Shown one piece after another: positions 27,101-42,100 of a stretch of 64,000 nucleotides of DNA. The translations under genes and the position numbers were made by a program. Each line of letters begins with the position of its first letter. Positions within the stretch are counted from its first letter, which is position 1. Location of the stretch: contig CM026387.1 of NCBI GenBank assembly GCA_014843695.1, forward strand, positions 75,704,013 through 75,768,012, written 5' to 3'. The notes under the pieces were generated by a model that was given only the letters and a program-made list of their open reading frames with translations, was not told where the DNA came from and ran no database searches. The stretch comes from Archivesica marissinica (Eukaryota > Mollusca > Bivalvia > Venerida > Vesicomyidae).

Positions 27101-30100
27101 ATTAGCTAGTGTTTATTGTGTTAACCCGAAACGGGTGTGAGCAAAGGATTATCGAGGATTATATTAGATTTCTTGGCTTTTTCAATAATTTTCTGGACAG
27201 ATTTTTAATGACTTTTTGGTTGCTACATTTGGTCCGCCAGTTTAAAATTCGGCCCTGCATCGGGAGACCGGCGATTTTAGATTATCAAATTACAATGAAA
27301 TTCCACAAATTGGTTACTGAGAACTGGCTCTGGATGGACCGACTCAAATAAAATAAAAAAATAACATTGTCGCCAAAACAAGAATGTATCTTGTATTACC
27401 TGAATACAGCGGAGAGTCTGTCTAGCCACACAGTAGGATCATCAGTAGCTCCTTGCTTAGGAGTATCTGAGCCTTCCGATATCAACTACAACATAAACAG
27501 CAGCAAAATCTCACATGTGTCTCTAGCAAAATCTCACATGTGTCTCTAGCAAAATCTCACAGGTGTCTATAGCAAAATCTCACATGTGTCTATAGCAAAA
27601 TCTCACAGGTGTCTATAGCAAAATCTCACAGGTGTCTATAGCAAAATCTCACATGTGTCTATAGCAAAATCTCACATGTGTCTATAGCAAAATCTCACAG
27701 GTGTCTATAGCAAAATCTCACAGGTGTCTATAGCAAAATCTCACATGTGTCTATAGCAAAATCTCACAGGTGTCTATAGCAAAATCTCACAGGTGTCTAT
27801 AGCAAAATCTCACAGGTGTCTATAGCAAAATCTCACATGTGTCTATAGCAAAATCTCACAGGTGTCTATAGCAAAATCTCACAGGTGTCTATAGCAAAAT
27901 CTCACAGGTGTCTATAGCAAAATCTCACAGGTGTCTATAGCAAAATCTCACATGTGTCTATAGCAAAATCTCACATGTGTCTATAGCAAAATCTCACAGT
28001 TATATACAACAAAACAATACAAATGTCTACAACAAATTGTCATACAGTTGTCTATAGCAAAACGTCACAGTTGTCTTCAGAACACTGTCACATTTGTCTA
28101 CAGAAAAATGTCACCGTTGTTTATAGCAAATGTCACAGTTGTTTACAGCAAATGTCACAGTTGTTTACAGCAAAATGCAACAAGATGTATTGGTGCTATA
28201 CACTGGGAGTGTAAAATAACTAGGAATGTTCCTGGAACTGTGCTATAAACCAAGGTCCCATGTATTGGTGCTATACACTGGGAATGTAAAATAACTAGGA
28301 ATGTTCCTGGAACTGTGCTATAAACAGAGGTCCTATGTATTGGTGCTATACACAGGTTGCTGGAGTGCTGATACATAAATACTTAACAAACAAACAAACA
28401 AACAAACAAACAAACAAACAAACACAAACAAACAAACAAACACACAAACAAACAAACAAACAAACCTTATTAAGAGATGTGGTTTGGAAACTACAAAGTT
28501 TTCTCATTCCGTCAGAACACTGGTCATGTTGTAATGTTGCTAAAATTGTGGCCACACCTGAATAGATTAGAAGACACTATTATACCGAAATTTGATAAAT
28601 AACTCCACACCTGCATAGATTAGAAGACACTATTATACTGAAACCAGATAAATAACTCCACACCTGCATAGATTAGAAGACACCATTACACGGAAATTTG
28701 ATAAATAACTCCACACCTGCATATATTAGAAGACACCATTACACTGACACTTGATAAATAACTCCACACCTGCATAGATTAGAAGACACCATTACACAAT
28801 AAGAAGGGACACAGAATTCATTAAATTATATCCTGCGGTTTGTGAAATAAATCAATGTTTCTCCTTATAATAAAACTGTCTGCTTTTTAAAGGAAATCCA
28901 GGAAAGTCATATAAAAGTTACTTCCCTTTGATCAAAGCAACATTTGTAAATAGACTAACATAGACCAAAGAAACAGCAACCTAAATATTGACGAAAAACT
29001 ATTCCTGGATGTAGGGATGTATTTTTATTTATTGTCGCTGTCGGTTGCCCATATGAGCGACACCGCCTGAAGAGATTAGTTATTTTAGATTTTGGAGGAT
29101 AGTGCATGATACAGACAGAGACCCATTCCAGAATCTCCTCTGGTTCTTTTACGTGCATGGTGTAAAGCACCGACACGAGACCTCGGTTTAACGTCCCATC
29201 TGAAAGACTGTTAATTTTATTAGGGTCAGACGGGGAATCGAACCTGCGATCCCTGGATTACCAGTCCAGCGTGTTACCACTGGACTACAGATCCGTCTGT
29301 TCTGAGATGTATGACAGTTACAAATGTATTTATAGCATACAAATAGGGCTGCCCCAGGATACAACATGCTTCTCTAAGGGCAACACAACATAAGAGGATA
29401 AGACTACTGTATTGTGCTTCCAGTATCACTGAACAATACGATGAAACTGTTGTAGACAAACCTTTTAAGAGTCCGGTTGCAGCATCGTTTGAGATATTGA
29501 ACGTGTCGACAGCTTGTGCAATTTGTATAAGTCCATCACAGTGAGATTTCATATGGTCTTTGCATGTTGTAGAGATACTTTGTAATGCCGTGGCAGCCAC
29601 CGAGGCCAACCGAGATTCCTGTAACCCTGCCAGCAGGTACTGTAATACTGGATCTGAAATTTAGTCAAACAAATCTACTTTAGATCTATTGCGATATAAT
29701 CACTCTTGAGACCTCAATCCTGATGGAATTCATTACAATGAGGGAGAGAGATAAGGCAATGTGTCCTGCCCAAGAACACCACTATTGTGGATCTGTCGAG
29801 GCTTAATTTATTAACCCCTCGCTAACGAGGCGAACATCGTATCTGTTACACAAAATGAGGATCTAAAATTTCACTCTTAACTTAATTTGGATCACTCTAA
29901 ATATGCTACTTTAGTTCAGTTTGGTCAAACACTTATTACCTTACACATTGTACTTTAATCCAAATATTACAAAAACGTTTACAGTTTTCTTTGGGTGGGG
30001 AAGGTTGTGCAAGGTGAGAGATGTGTTTTCACATTGTCAACCAATGCACAATTTTACCTTCAATCCAAATCCTTCCCTGGTATATATTTGTATTTATCTC

Positions 30101-33100
30101 AGTTCTTGTTTCTGGCTGATTCTCAGTAAATTTCATTGTCTACAAGTGGTGATATATATAAATAGACATTCCAACTTTGGCATCAATATTCTAATACAAT
30201 ATAGTTCTACAAGTACAATACATAACTTACCTATGACTTGTGGGTGACTGTCTATCCATTCACAGAGTTCCCCGAGTAGTTGTAGAGTGGTGTATCGTAC
30301 AGCTATATGTGCTGTGGACGGTATAGACAACACAGCCTCAACAACCATTGGAACTACCTCACTCTCCTCACTGTCAAATAGACAACAGTCTTGTCAGTCA
30401 GTATACGCATCATAAATGGATGACTTCAGGTCATTGGTCACACCTACTAAAGCAGAAGTCTTCACAGTAACCGACTAGCATCAAGTCTGGGGCTAGTCAA
30501 GAAGCCCAGGGCTACCGGTAGTCGATTTCATTTTGGGCCTGTAGAAATTGTTGTAAATTTAGTCTTTGGACGATTACATTTGGTTATTCGGGCTAGCGCT
30601 GTGAAAATGTTACTGTAAATAATGAAGCACACAAGCGACAACCCTCCATTTGATGAATCTGTCAGTTTGTCATCTTTTTTGGCCATATTTTATATAAATT
30701 TATTTGAGCTCGATTGCGAAACAAGTTCTTTCACCTTATATTAATCACTCTCGAGACCTTATTCCTGATGGAATCCATCGCCATGAAGGAGAGAGAATGG
30801 CAATGTGGAATGTTTTGGCCATATAACTTGTCACGTTAAGGCAAAACTTATCACAATTTTGCAAAGACAAAACTCATCACAATTTTGCAAAGACAAAACT
30901 CATCACAATTTTGCAAAGACAAAACTCATCACAATTTTGCAAAGACAAAACTCATCACAATTTTGCAAAGGCAAAACTCATCACAATTTTGCAAAGACAA
31001 AACTCATCACAATTTTGCAAAGGCAAAACTCATCACAATTTTGCAAAGACAAAACTCATCACAATTTTGCAAAGGCAAAACTCATCACAATTTTGCAAAG
31101 ACAAAACTCATCACAATTTTGCAAAGGCAAAACTCATCACAAAACTTATCACAATTTTGCACGTGATGTGGCTATCCTCGTTCTAATATGGCACATCAGT
31201 GTTTAATCACCTGCATATATTGGCAATTGCTGTTGGGTTTGCCGGGTTCGTGCCCAGCCAAAGAGAAGGTGTGATACTTACGGGAGAATATTTTTAGCAA
31301 CAGCTGCCATGATGAAGAGGGAGGCTTCAGAAACATCCCACGTAGTGTCCGACGTCTGGCTTTTTAAATTATGGAACATCTGTAGAAAGTTAAGAAGTAC
31401 ATGTAACTAATTAAGAGAGATTTCGTAAGATTAAGATCAGCAGTGTAATGCAACAAACAACAGGGATCATTCTAGAGGGCGATGTGGCGAAATTGTTGCC
31501 CTAGGGACCCTAACTTCGCCCTCTGGGGGCTCCACTTCTCCCTAACAAAATTTTGTCTAGTAAGATACACTGGCCCATTATAAAGCACTCCTCCTATTCA
31601 AATGCTGTATTTAATGGTTGTACTGTGCATTTTAACCCTATTTTGCAGAAGTATATTAAAGAACACCATTTAAGGAAGCGATCACGCACTTTCTCATGTC
31701 TCCCAAAAATTCTGACCTAGAATGAACCCTGAAACAACATAAATGTTTATTTCCAGAAAATAACATTGTGTAACTGTAGGACATAGACATCACTTTGGAT
31801 TCTGTCAGTGTCCAGAACAAATTGTATCCCTGATGATAGTGCAGAAATATCACCAGCACATGTATATATAGACCAAAACACAATTAAAGCGATACTACAT
31901 CGGTGAAAACGCAATAGTTTGCAGAATGTAATTTCCTATTATATGGTGTAATTTCCCCCCAAATATTTGAGTATTTCAACAAATAAACAAACGTCGTATA
32001 CGCGGTTGTTGACATTACAAAATAATGTACATATGGTCGACATTCATGCGTAATACAACGTATGTATCCTGAATAACACGATTTATGGTACAGATTTATA
32101 TCTCATTTGTGCCTACTTTTAGTTAAATTATCTCTAAACAACAGTATCACGTGATTAGTATTGACTCCAATGAAAACAAGTGTCAATTCAGGATTGTGGA
32201 TATAATGAAATCCTACTTCGACTTTTGAATGTTTGTAGACCACAAAACACTGTTTATTGATTCAATGTTAGTGTTCGAATGTATTCAGAAGAATTTGTAG
32301 TGGCAATGCATTTATAAGTGTAAAAAAAGCATTTTATTGCTTTTTGCGATGTAATGTCGCTTTAAGAATGAAAGTGACAGTGATACAAGTGCATGCTATG
32401 GGATTGTTGAGGAATAACGTAGATTCCCGTCCTACCAATAGAGGTAAACCTGCGTTAGTGGTCACCTCCATTAAGCAGCCAACCCATACTAAACAGCCAG
32501 TTTCCAGATTCCCAATACGCTGTTTTATTATACATATTATACATTTGACCTCTATTAAGCAGCAACATGTGCTAAGCAGCCACATTCTGTGATTCTCCCG
32601 GCTGGCTGCTTACGATAGATTTGACTGTAGACAGACTAATATCCTGCACTGGCATGCTTCCTCACATGTAATACACACAGTATGGGAAACAAATTTATTT
32701 TAGCTCGATTGCGAAACAAGTTCTTTCAACTTATATTAATCACTCTCGAGACCTCATTCCTGATGGAATCCATTGCCATGAAGGAGAGAGAAGAGGAAAT
32801 GTGGAATTTAAACGCCTTGCCTAAGGGCACAATCGTAACGGCTCCAGCGGAGGCTCAAACTCCGGGCCTTTCGCACCTGAAGCGAACCACAAGATGCTTC
32901 TCTGAGCAGTGTTCCACGACCCTCCACAGGTCAATTAATCATTTGATCTCCACACTGCTGATAAGCAATAGGCACACTGTACTACATACTCAATAATCAT
33001 TATATATTGGAATAGTTAACAGTGTGGAACAGCTATATGTGGGGAGGGCTAAAGGTGTTGTATGGTGTTGATGTGGACCAGAAGGTTAAAGTTTCCCACT

Positions 33101-36100
33101 TCTTCAAAAATTATGACCTAGAATGAACCCTGATGTCAACTATTTAAAAGGGTCTATGTCAAAATGTATTGTGCTGCATCATAACAAATGATACCATTGA
33201 ATATTGTTTTTAAAAAAAACTTTAGTTATTTTACAACGATTGCGAAACAAGTTCCCACAACTTATAGTAATCACTTTCGTTGGCGCCGATGAAAGCATGT
33301 ATGTGGTCATTAGTGTGGGAGGAAACCGGAGTACCCGGAGAAAGCTCACCTGTCCGATCTGGCAAAAAGGTTAAAGAATCTGACACGAGTACTGCTGAAA
33401 CTCTCAAGATTCACCTTTCCTCTCATATGTATTGTATAATGCAGGGTTCATTCAAGGTCAGAATTTTTGGGAGAAGTGATAAAGCGCGTGATCGCTTCCT
33501 TAAATGGTGTTCTTTAATATACTTCTGCAAAATAGGGTTAAAATGCACAGTACAACCATTAAATACAAACATTTGAATAGAAGGAGTGCTTTATAATGGG
33601 CCAGTGTATCTTACTAGACACTATTTTGTTTGAAAATCGTAAAAACCAACAAAAAAATTTTTTATTTTGTTTTTGTTTAGGGAGAAGTGGGGCTCCCAGA
33701 GGGCAAAGTCAGGGTCCCTAGGGTGACAAGTTCGCCCACATCACCCTCTAGAATGATCCCTGTATAATATAACAGTCTGTTCATGTTTGAATGGTGCATT
33801 AATTTCATCCATTGAATACATAAGACATATATACCTTCAGGAGAAAGTAAGATACACTTACATGAGTAAAGCATGTTGAAGAACCAACAATAAATATCAC
33901 ATCTTTAATCAGTTCGGATACTCGGATTCGGAAATCTGCAAAATCATCAGATGGGTCAAGGATGCCATCCTGGAAGTGAAACAGCAACAATTATATATCA
34001 CATGTATCAGATGGGTCAAGGACGCCATCCTGGAAGTGAAACAGCAGCAATTATATATCACATGTATCAGAGGGGTCAAAGATTTCATCCTGGAAGTGAA
34101 ACAGCAACAATTGTATATCACATGTATCAGAGGGGTCAAAGATTTCATCCTGGAAGTGAAACAGCAACAATTATATATCACATGTATCAGAGGGGTCAAG
34201 GATTTCATCCTGGAAGTGAAACAGCAACAATTATATATCACATGTATCAGAGGGGTCAAAGATTTCATCCTGGAAGTGAAACAGCAACAATTATATATCA
34301 CATGTATCAGAGGGGTCAAAGATTTCATCCTGGAAGTGAAACAGCAACAATTATATATCACATATATCAGAGGGGTCAAAGATTTCATCCTGGAAGTGAA
34401 ACAGCAACAATTATATATCACATGTATCAGAGGGGTCAAAGATTTCATCCTGGAAGTGACACAGCAACAATTATATATCACATGTATCAGAGGGGTCAAA
34501 TATTTCATCCTGGAAGTGACACAGCAACAATTATATATCACATGTATCAGAGGGGTCAAATATTTCATCCTGGAAGTGAAACAGCAACAATTATATATCA
34601 CATGTATCAGAGGGGTCAAGGATGTCATCCTGGAAGTGAAACAGCAACAGTTATATATCACATGTATCAGAGGGGTCAAGGATGCCATCCTGGAAGTGAA
34701 ACAGCAACAATTATATATCAGAGGAGTCAAGGATGCCATCCTGGAAGTGAAATAGCAACAATTATATATCACATGTATCAGATGGGTCAAGGATGCCATC
34801 CTGGAAGTGAAACAGCAACAATTATATATCAGAGGAGTCAAGGATGCCATCCTGGAAGTGAAACAGCAACAATTATATATCAGAGGAATCAGAGGGGTCA
34901 AGGATGCCATCCTGGAAGTGAAACAGCAACAATTATATATCAGAGGACTCAAGGATGCCATCCTGGAAGTGAAACAGCAACAATTATATATCAGAGGAAT
35001 CAGAGGGGTCAAGGATGCCATCCTGGAAGTGAAACAGCAACAATTATATATCAGAGGAATCAGAGGGGTCAAGGATGTCATCCTGGAAGTGAAACAGCAA
35101 CAATTATATATCACATGTATCAGAGGAATCAGAGGGGTCAAGGAACAGTTTTAACCTTGTGCTCATGCTGACAGTTGGGTTGTATAAAACAGTCAAAAGA
35201 AACATAATTTGTACTTTAAGACCTGTGCTATAGAACAGCAAACACATTTTGGAACGCAATTACTTTTTTTTTGCAACAAAATAGAGATACTCTCCGTGGC
35301 CTAGTGGTTAAGGCGTCCATCTATGGAGCTGGAGGTAGAACGTTCTCGTCAGGGGTTCGTTCTGATATGGCCGGTTGGTGAGCCGCCAGCTAGTTAAATA
35401 ATGGTTACCGATTGCCTACCAGCATGGCACCTGCCATACAAGCATAGGAATCAGGAAGTACTGATGTTCATAAAAAGAGGTGTCTCATAAGTCAGAAATG
35501 GCTGGCCTTTTAAATAGGGGTGACACTATAATAAACAAGCACTTTTATAAGATAAGATAATATGTTCAAATTATGTTAAAGTAATACAAACTGACAGTAG
35601 GCCAGATGCAGGGAAAAGAGCTCAGTAAACACCCTCAGTATTCAATGATCTTAATCATGCTTCACTTAATCATGCTTCACTTAATCATGCTTCACTTAAT
35701 CATACTTCACTTAATCATGCTTCACTGACAAGTATGTACAAGGTAATACCTGTTAATATATGTTATATTTCGGGTTTTACGCCTGCATCAGCACCATTTT
35801 GGGCTATATCGCCGGCGGGCAGTTTACCTAACAACACCTTTCCTGGGCAGGATCCCAGATGTATCTACTATGTGCATGATCCCAGATGTATTTATTATGT
35901 ACATGATACAATATGTACTTACTATGTACTGAGAATGAGTACATACATGATCCGGGTCCATTTGACAGTGCTAACATAAGGCTATGATTGAGTACATACA
36001 TGATCCAGGTCCATTTGACAGTACTAACATAAGGCTATGATTGAGTACATACATGATCCGGGTCCATTTGACAGTACTAACATAAGGCTATGATTGAGTA

Positions 36101-39100
36101 CATACATGATCCAGGTCCATTTGACAGTGCTGCCATAAGGCTATGATTGAGTACATACATGATCCGGGTCCGTTTGACAGTGCTAACATAAGGCTATGAT
36201 TGAGTACATACATGATCCGGGTCCATTTGACAGTACTAACATAAGGCTATGATTGAGTACATACATGATCCAGGTCCATTTGACAGTGCTGCCATAAGGC
36301 TATGATTGAGTACATACATGATCCAGGTCCATTTGACAGTGCTGCCATAAGGCTATGATTGAGTACATACATGATCCGGGTCCGTTTGACAGTGCTAACA
36401 TAAGCTATGATTGAGTACATACATGATCCAGGTCCATTTGACAGTGCTAACATAAGGCTATGATTGAGTACATACATGATCCGGGTCCATTTGACAGTGC
36501 TGACATAAGGCTATGATCAGTCTCTGTATATAAGGCTTGAACACTTCATTTAACTCCGATGTATTTCTGTGGTATAGGTCTTCCGACAATTTGTACCAGT
36601 AGTTAAACGTTACTTCAGCTACCTGTTAAATATAAACAAATTCATATTTTGAGTGTTTGTTGGTTTTGAATTTGGGGTTTAAACTTGCACCAACAGTTTA
36701 GGTTATATGGTGATGCACATGTAGAACCACCAACCTTTCGCCAGCCAACTGGATAACTTCCCTCACTTGAGAATCAACAGCTGTGAGAGGCAAGTGAGTT
36801 GAAGTCACTGACCGTAACCACTTGGCTACGGAGATCCTTCTTGTGACTTTAAAGCATTAAATGGGAGTACGAGCACAGGCACCCATCTAGGCAGTATTTC
36901 AGACTTGGGCGAGTATCTGTGTAGAACCATCAACCTTCACAAGCGAGGTTGGTAACATTTCAACAACATAGGGTTCGAAACAACGATTTTAAACATCTAC
37001 AGGGATCATTCTAGAAGGCGAAATTGTCGCCCTAGGGACCCTGACTTCGCGCTTCTCCCTGAAATAAAAAAAAATTATTTTGGTTTTTATGATTTTCAAA
37101 CAAAATTTTGTCTAGTAAGATACACTGGCCCATTATGAAGCACTCCTATTCAAATGTTGTATTTAATGGTTTGTACTGTGTGCATTTTAATCCTATTTTG
37201 CAGAAGTATATTAAAGAACACTATTTAAGGAAGCGATCATGCGCTTTCTCACTTCTCCCAAAAATTCTGACCTAGAATGAACCCTGCATCTAGTACCGTT
37301 TCACATTAAAGTTCGCTGAGAACAAAGATTACATGAATTATTAAAGTATCACTGTATGTTGGAGCAGACACATATATTTCCTGTGTGGAAATGTCCACCC
37401 TAGTTTTGTTGCTGCTTACTTTCCCATTGTATTGTTCCAAATATACATCATAGTCCAGTAGCCAAACCAAGATTTCAGGCCTACCCGTAAAGTTGAGCAT
37501 AACCACAATTTTGTTTTTGAAATTAGCAAGTGAGGGATGTCCCATTTGAGAATCTGATCCAATTCCACTCTAGTTAGCTTAGATCCACTCTAGTTAGCTT
37601 AGATCCACTCTAGCTTAGATCTACTCTAGTTAGCTTAGATCCACTCTAGTTAGCTTAGATCCACTCTAGTTAGCTTAGATCTCTAGTTAGCTTAGATCCA
37701 CTCTAGCTTAGATCCACTCTAATTAGCTTAGATCCACTCTAGTTAGCTTAGATCCACTCTAGTTAGCTTAGATCCACTCTAGTTAGCTTAGATCCACTCT
37801 AGTTAACTTAGATCCACTCTAGTTAGCTTATTGAAATACATGTACTTGGTGTTCTTTACTATACAAAGAAATTAACAGTTCTGTTTCAATTTAAACTAAA
37901 TGGTAAATAGAAGATAGTTGAGTATTGGAAAGCATAGCATGGTCTGGAGGGGGATTGCATGGTAAGGAGGGGGATGGTATGGAGGGGGATTGCATGGTAT
38001 GGAGGGGGATTGCATGGTATGGAGGGGGATTGCATGGCATGGTATGGAGGGGGATTGCATGGCATGGTATGGAGGGGGATTGCATGGTCTGGAGGGGGAT
38101 TGCATGGTATGGAGGGGGATTGCATGGCATGGTATGGAGGGGGATTGCATGGTATGGAGGGGGATTGCATAGCATGGTCTGGAGGGGGATTGCATAGCAT
38201 GGTCTGGAGGGGGATTGCATGGTCTGGAGGGGGATTGCATGGTCTGGAGGGGGATTGCATGGTATGGAGGGGGATTGCATGGTCTGGAGGGGATTGCATG
38301 GTATAGATGGGGAGAACACCGACACAAGACCTAGGCTTATAGTCTCACACGATAGCATGGTCTGGAGGGTGGATTGCATGGTATAGATGGGGAGAGCACC
38401 GACATAAGACCTAGGTTTATAGTCTCACACAATAGCATGGTATGGAGGGGGATTGCATCGTATAGATGGGGAGAGCACCGACACAAGACCTAGGTTTATA
38501 GTCTTACATGACAGCATGGTATGGAGGGGGATTGCATGGTATAGATGGGGAGAGCACCGACACAAGACCTAGGTTTATAGTCTTACATGATAGCATGGTA
38601 TGGAGGGGATTGCATGGTATAGATGGGGAGAGCACCGACACAAGACCTAGGTCTATAGTCTTACACGATAGTATGGTCTGGAGGGGGGTTGCATGGTATA
38701 GATGGGGAGAGCACCGACACAAGACCTAGGTTTATAGTCTCACACGATAGCATGGTATGGAGGGGGATTGCATGGTATAGATGGGGAGAGCACCGACACA
38801 AGACCTAGGTCTATAGTCTTACACGATAGTATGGTCTGGAGGGGGGTTGCATGGTATAGATGGGGAGAGCACCGACACAAGACCTAGGTTTATAGTCTCA
38901 CACGATAGCATGGTATGGAGGGGGATTGCATGGTATAGATGGGGAGAGCACCGACACAAGACCTAGGTTTATAGTCTTACACGATAGCATGGTATGGAGG
39001 GGGATTGCATGGTATAGATGGGGAGAGCACCGACACAAGACCTAGGTTTATAGTCTTACACGATAGCATGGTATGGAGGGGGATTGCATGGTATATATGG

Positions 39101-42100
39101 GGAGAGCACCGACACAAGACCTAGGTTTATAGTCTCACACGATAGTATGGTATGGAGGGGGATTGCATGGCATAGATGGGGAGAGCACCGACACAAGACC
39201 TAGGTTTATAGTCTCACACGATAGCATGGTATGGAGGGGGATTGCATGGCATAGATGGGGAGAGCACTGACACAATACCTAGGTTTATAGTCTCACACGA
39301 TGGCATGGTATGGAGGGGGATTGCATGGTATAGATGGAGAGAGCACCGACACAAGACCTAGGTCTATAGTCTTACACGATAGCATGGTATGGAGGGGGAT
39401 TGCATGGAATAGATGGGGAGAGCACCGACACAAGACCTAGGTTTATAGTCTTACACGATAGCATGGTCTGGAGGGGGGATTGGACCTAAGATCCCTGGAT
39501 CACGAGACAAGTATCTTAATAACTGATAAACAAACTCCATTAATGTATGTCATGTTTATACATACACAACAGATTGACATCATCACATATTCTACGTGTA
39601 TGTCATGTTTATACATACACAACAGCATGACATCATCACTTGTTCAATGTGTATGTCATGTTTATACATACACAACAGCATGACATCATCACTTGTTCAA
39701 TGTGTATGTCATGTTTATACATACACAACAGCATGACATCATCACTTGTTCAACGCGTATGTCATGTTTATACATACACAAATATTATTTCGATTCTAAC
39801 ATGACCAAAATATCTAAAAAGCTCAAAAATAGTTGATGTTATTTTTTTGGAAAGCATAAATGACGTCACAACACTACAAAGATGCTCGCAGAATGACGTC
39901 ACAACACTACAAAGATGCTCGTAGAATGACTTCATGTTTGACATCACACGCTATGGTTTATTTCAAATTTAAACACGGTAAATTCCTTTTTTGCGTGTCC
40001 AGACAGAATGCCGAGTCATGTTAGAATGAAAGATACAATATCCTGATTTTGACTAACACAGAAAAGTAAGCATATAAGAACATGTGTAACATGGGAAGCA
40101 TGTGAGATGGTACGGTGGTCGCCAGATCTGACAGGTGGGTTTTCTCCGGGTACTCCAGGAAGTATGTGAGATGGTACGGTGGTCGCCAGATCGGACAGGT
40201 GGGTTTTCTCTGGGTACTCCAGTTTCCTCCCACACGAATAACCACATATACGCTTTCATCCGAACCAACGAGAGTGATTAGTATAAGTTGTTAGAACTTG
40301 CTTCGCAATCGTTGTAAAATAAATCAAGTTTAAACATGCGCATAAATCTTACTTCATATTGGTGATGTCCTACGCACATCAGCAGTAATTCTAAAATTTT
40401 AAAATCTCCTAGTCCCTGAAAATATATTGTTCTTGTTGTAAACTGGAGTGAATAAATAGAATCTTAAAAGATATATTCCTTCTAAATAAAAAGAAATCGA
40501 GTGAACATTTTCCTTATACTCCTGTTACAAAGTGAAAATATATTAACATACGATGTTATTAATATCAGATATGTAGCTATATTTCTTCTATTTGTCATAC
40601 AGTTACATAAAACAATTCACATCATATGGCCAATCTGGCTTGAAAAATAAGTTATCTATTTATATTATTTTATATTACTCATGATGGGTTAGTCACAATT
40701 CACAATCCATAGAGTGTCAGGCAGATGTATAAACGACAAGACCAGAGTATCCGGACACATTCAAACTACAAGACCAGAGTATCCGGACACATTCAAACCA
40801 CAAGACCAGAGTATCCAGACACATTCAAACCACAAGACAAGAGTATCCAGACACATTCAAACCACAAGACAAGAGTATCCGGACACATTCAAACCACAAG
40901 ACCAGAGTATCCGGACACATTCAAACCACAAGACCAGAGTATCCGGACACATTCAAACCACCAGACCAGAGTATCCGGACACATTCAAACTACAAGACCA
41001 GAGTATCCGGACACATTCAAACTACAAGACAAGAGTATCCGGACACATTCAAACCACCAGACCAGAGTATCCGGACACATTCAAACTACAAGACAAGAGT
41101 GTCCGGACACATTCAAACCACAAGACCAGAGTGTCCGGACACATTCAAACCACAAGACAAGAGTATCCAGACACATTCAAACCACAAGACCAGAGTATCC
41201 AGACACATTCAAACCACAAGACCAGAGTATCCAGACACATTCAAACCACAAGACCAGAGTATCCAGACACATTCAAAACACAAGACCAGAGTGTCACAAC
41301 ATATTCCAACCACCAGATCATTGTGACCAGACACATCAAAACCATCAAAGCAATGTGTCCTGTCACATTCAAACCACCCGACCAATGTGTCCTGTCACAT
41401 AGAACCACCAGACCATGTGTCCCAACACAACCAAACCAATGTGTCCCGACACAATAAAACCACTAGATCAATGTGTCCCGACACAACAAAACCACTAGAT
41501 CAATGTGTCCCGACACAACAAAACCATTAGATCAATGTGTCCCGACACAACAAAACCACCAGACCAATGTGTCCCAACACAACAAAACCATTAGATCAAT
41601 GTGTCCCGACAAAACAAAACCACCAGATCAATGTGTCCCGACACAAGACCACCAGACCAATGTGTCCCAACACAACAAGACCACCAGACCAATGTGTCCC
41701 AACACAACAAGACCACCAGACCAATGTGTCCCAACACAACAAAACCACTAGATCAATGTGTCCTGACACAACAAAACCATTAGATCAATGTGTCCCGACA
41801 CAACAAAACCACTAGATCAATGTGTCCCGACACAACAAAACCACTAGATCAATGTGTCCCGACACAACAAAACCATTAGATCAATGTGTCCCGACACAAC
41901 AAAACCACCAGATCAATGTGTCCCGACACAACAAAACCACTAGATCAATGTGTCAACAAAATGAGTTCTACCCACCTGATTTGGTTTGTCAACAAGAACT
42001 TCTAAAAATGATTCTGCTAATTCTGTGAATATTCTACAGTAGTTTAAAGATCTGAAACAGCAGAAGAAATCTACATTATTGTTAGCAACAGTGCCTGCTC

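Noticed and set aside
27109..27351. 80-codon plus-strand ORF in a TNPO3 intron
   Set aside because: AT-rich, no recognised motif, and opposite to the host gene. Probably chance.
33909..35171. 410-codon minus and 406-codon plus ORFs
   Set aside because: They are 60-bp array artefacts. The minus frame differs from the true exon 10 frame.
35284..35360. A functional tRNA gene
   Set aside because: The head has box A, but the T-arm region is imperfect and a SINE-like body follows. It fits a SINE better.
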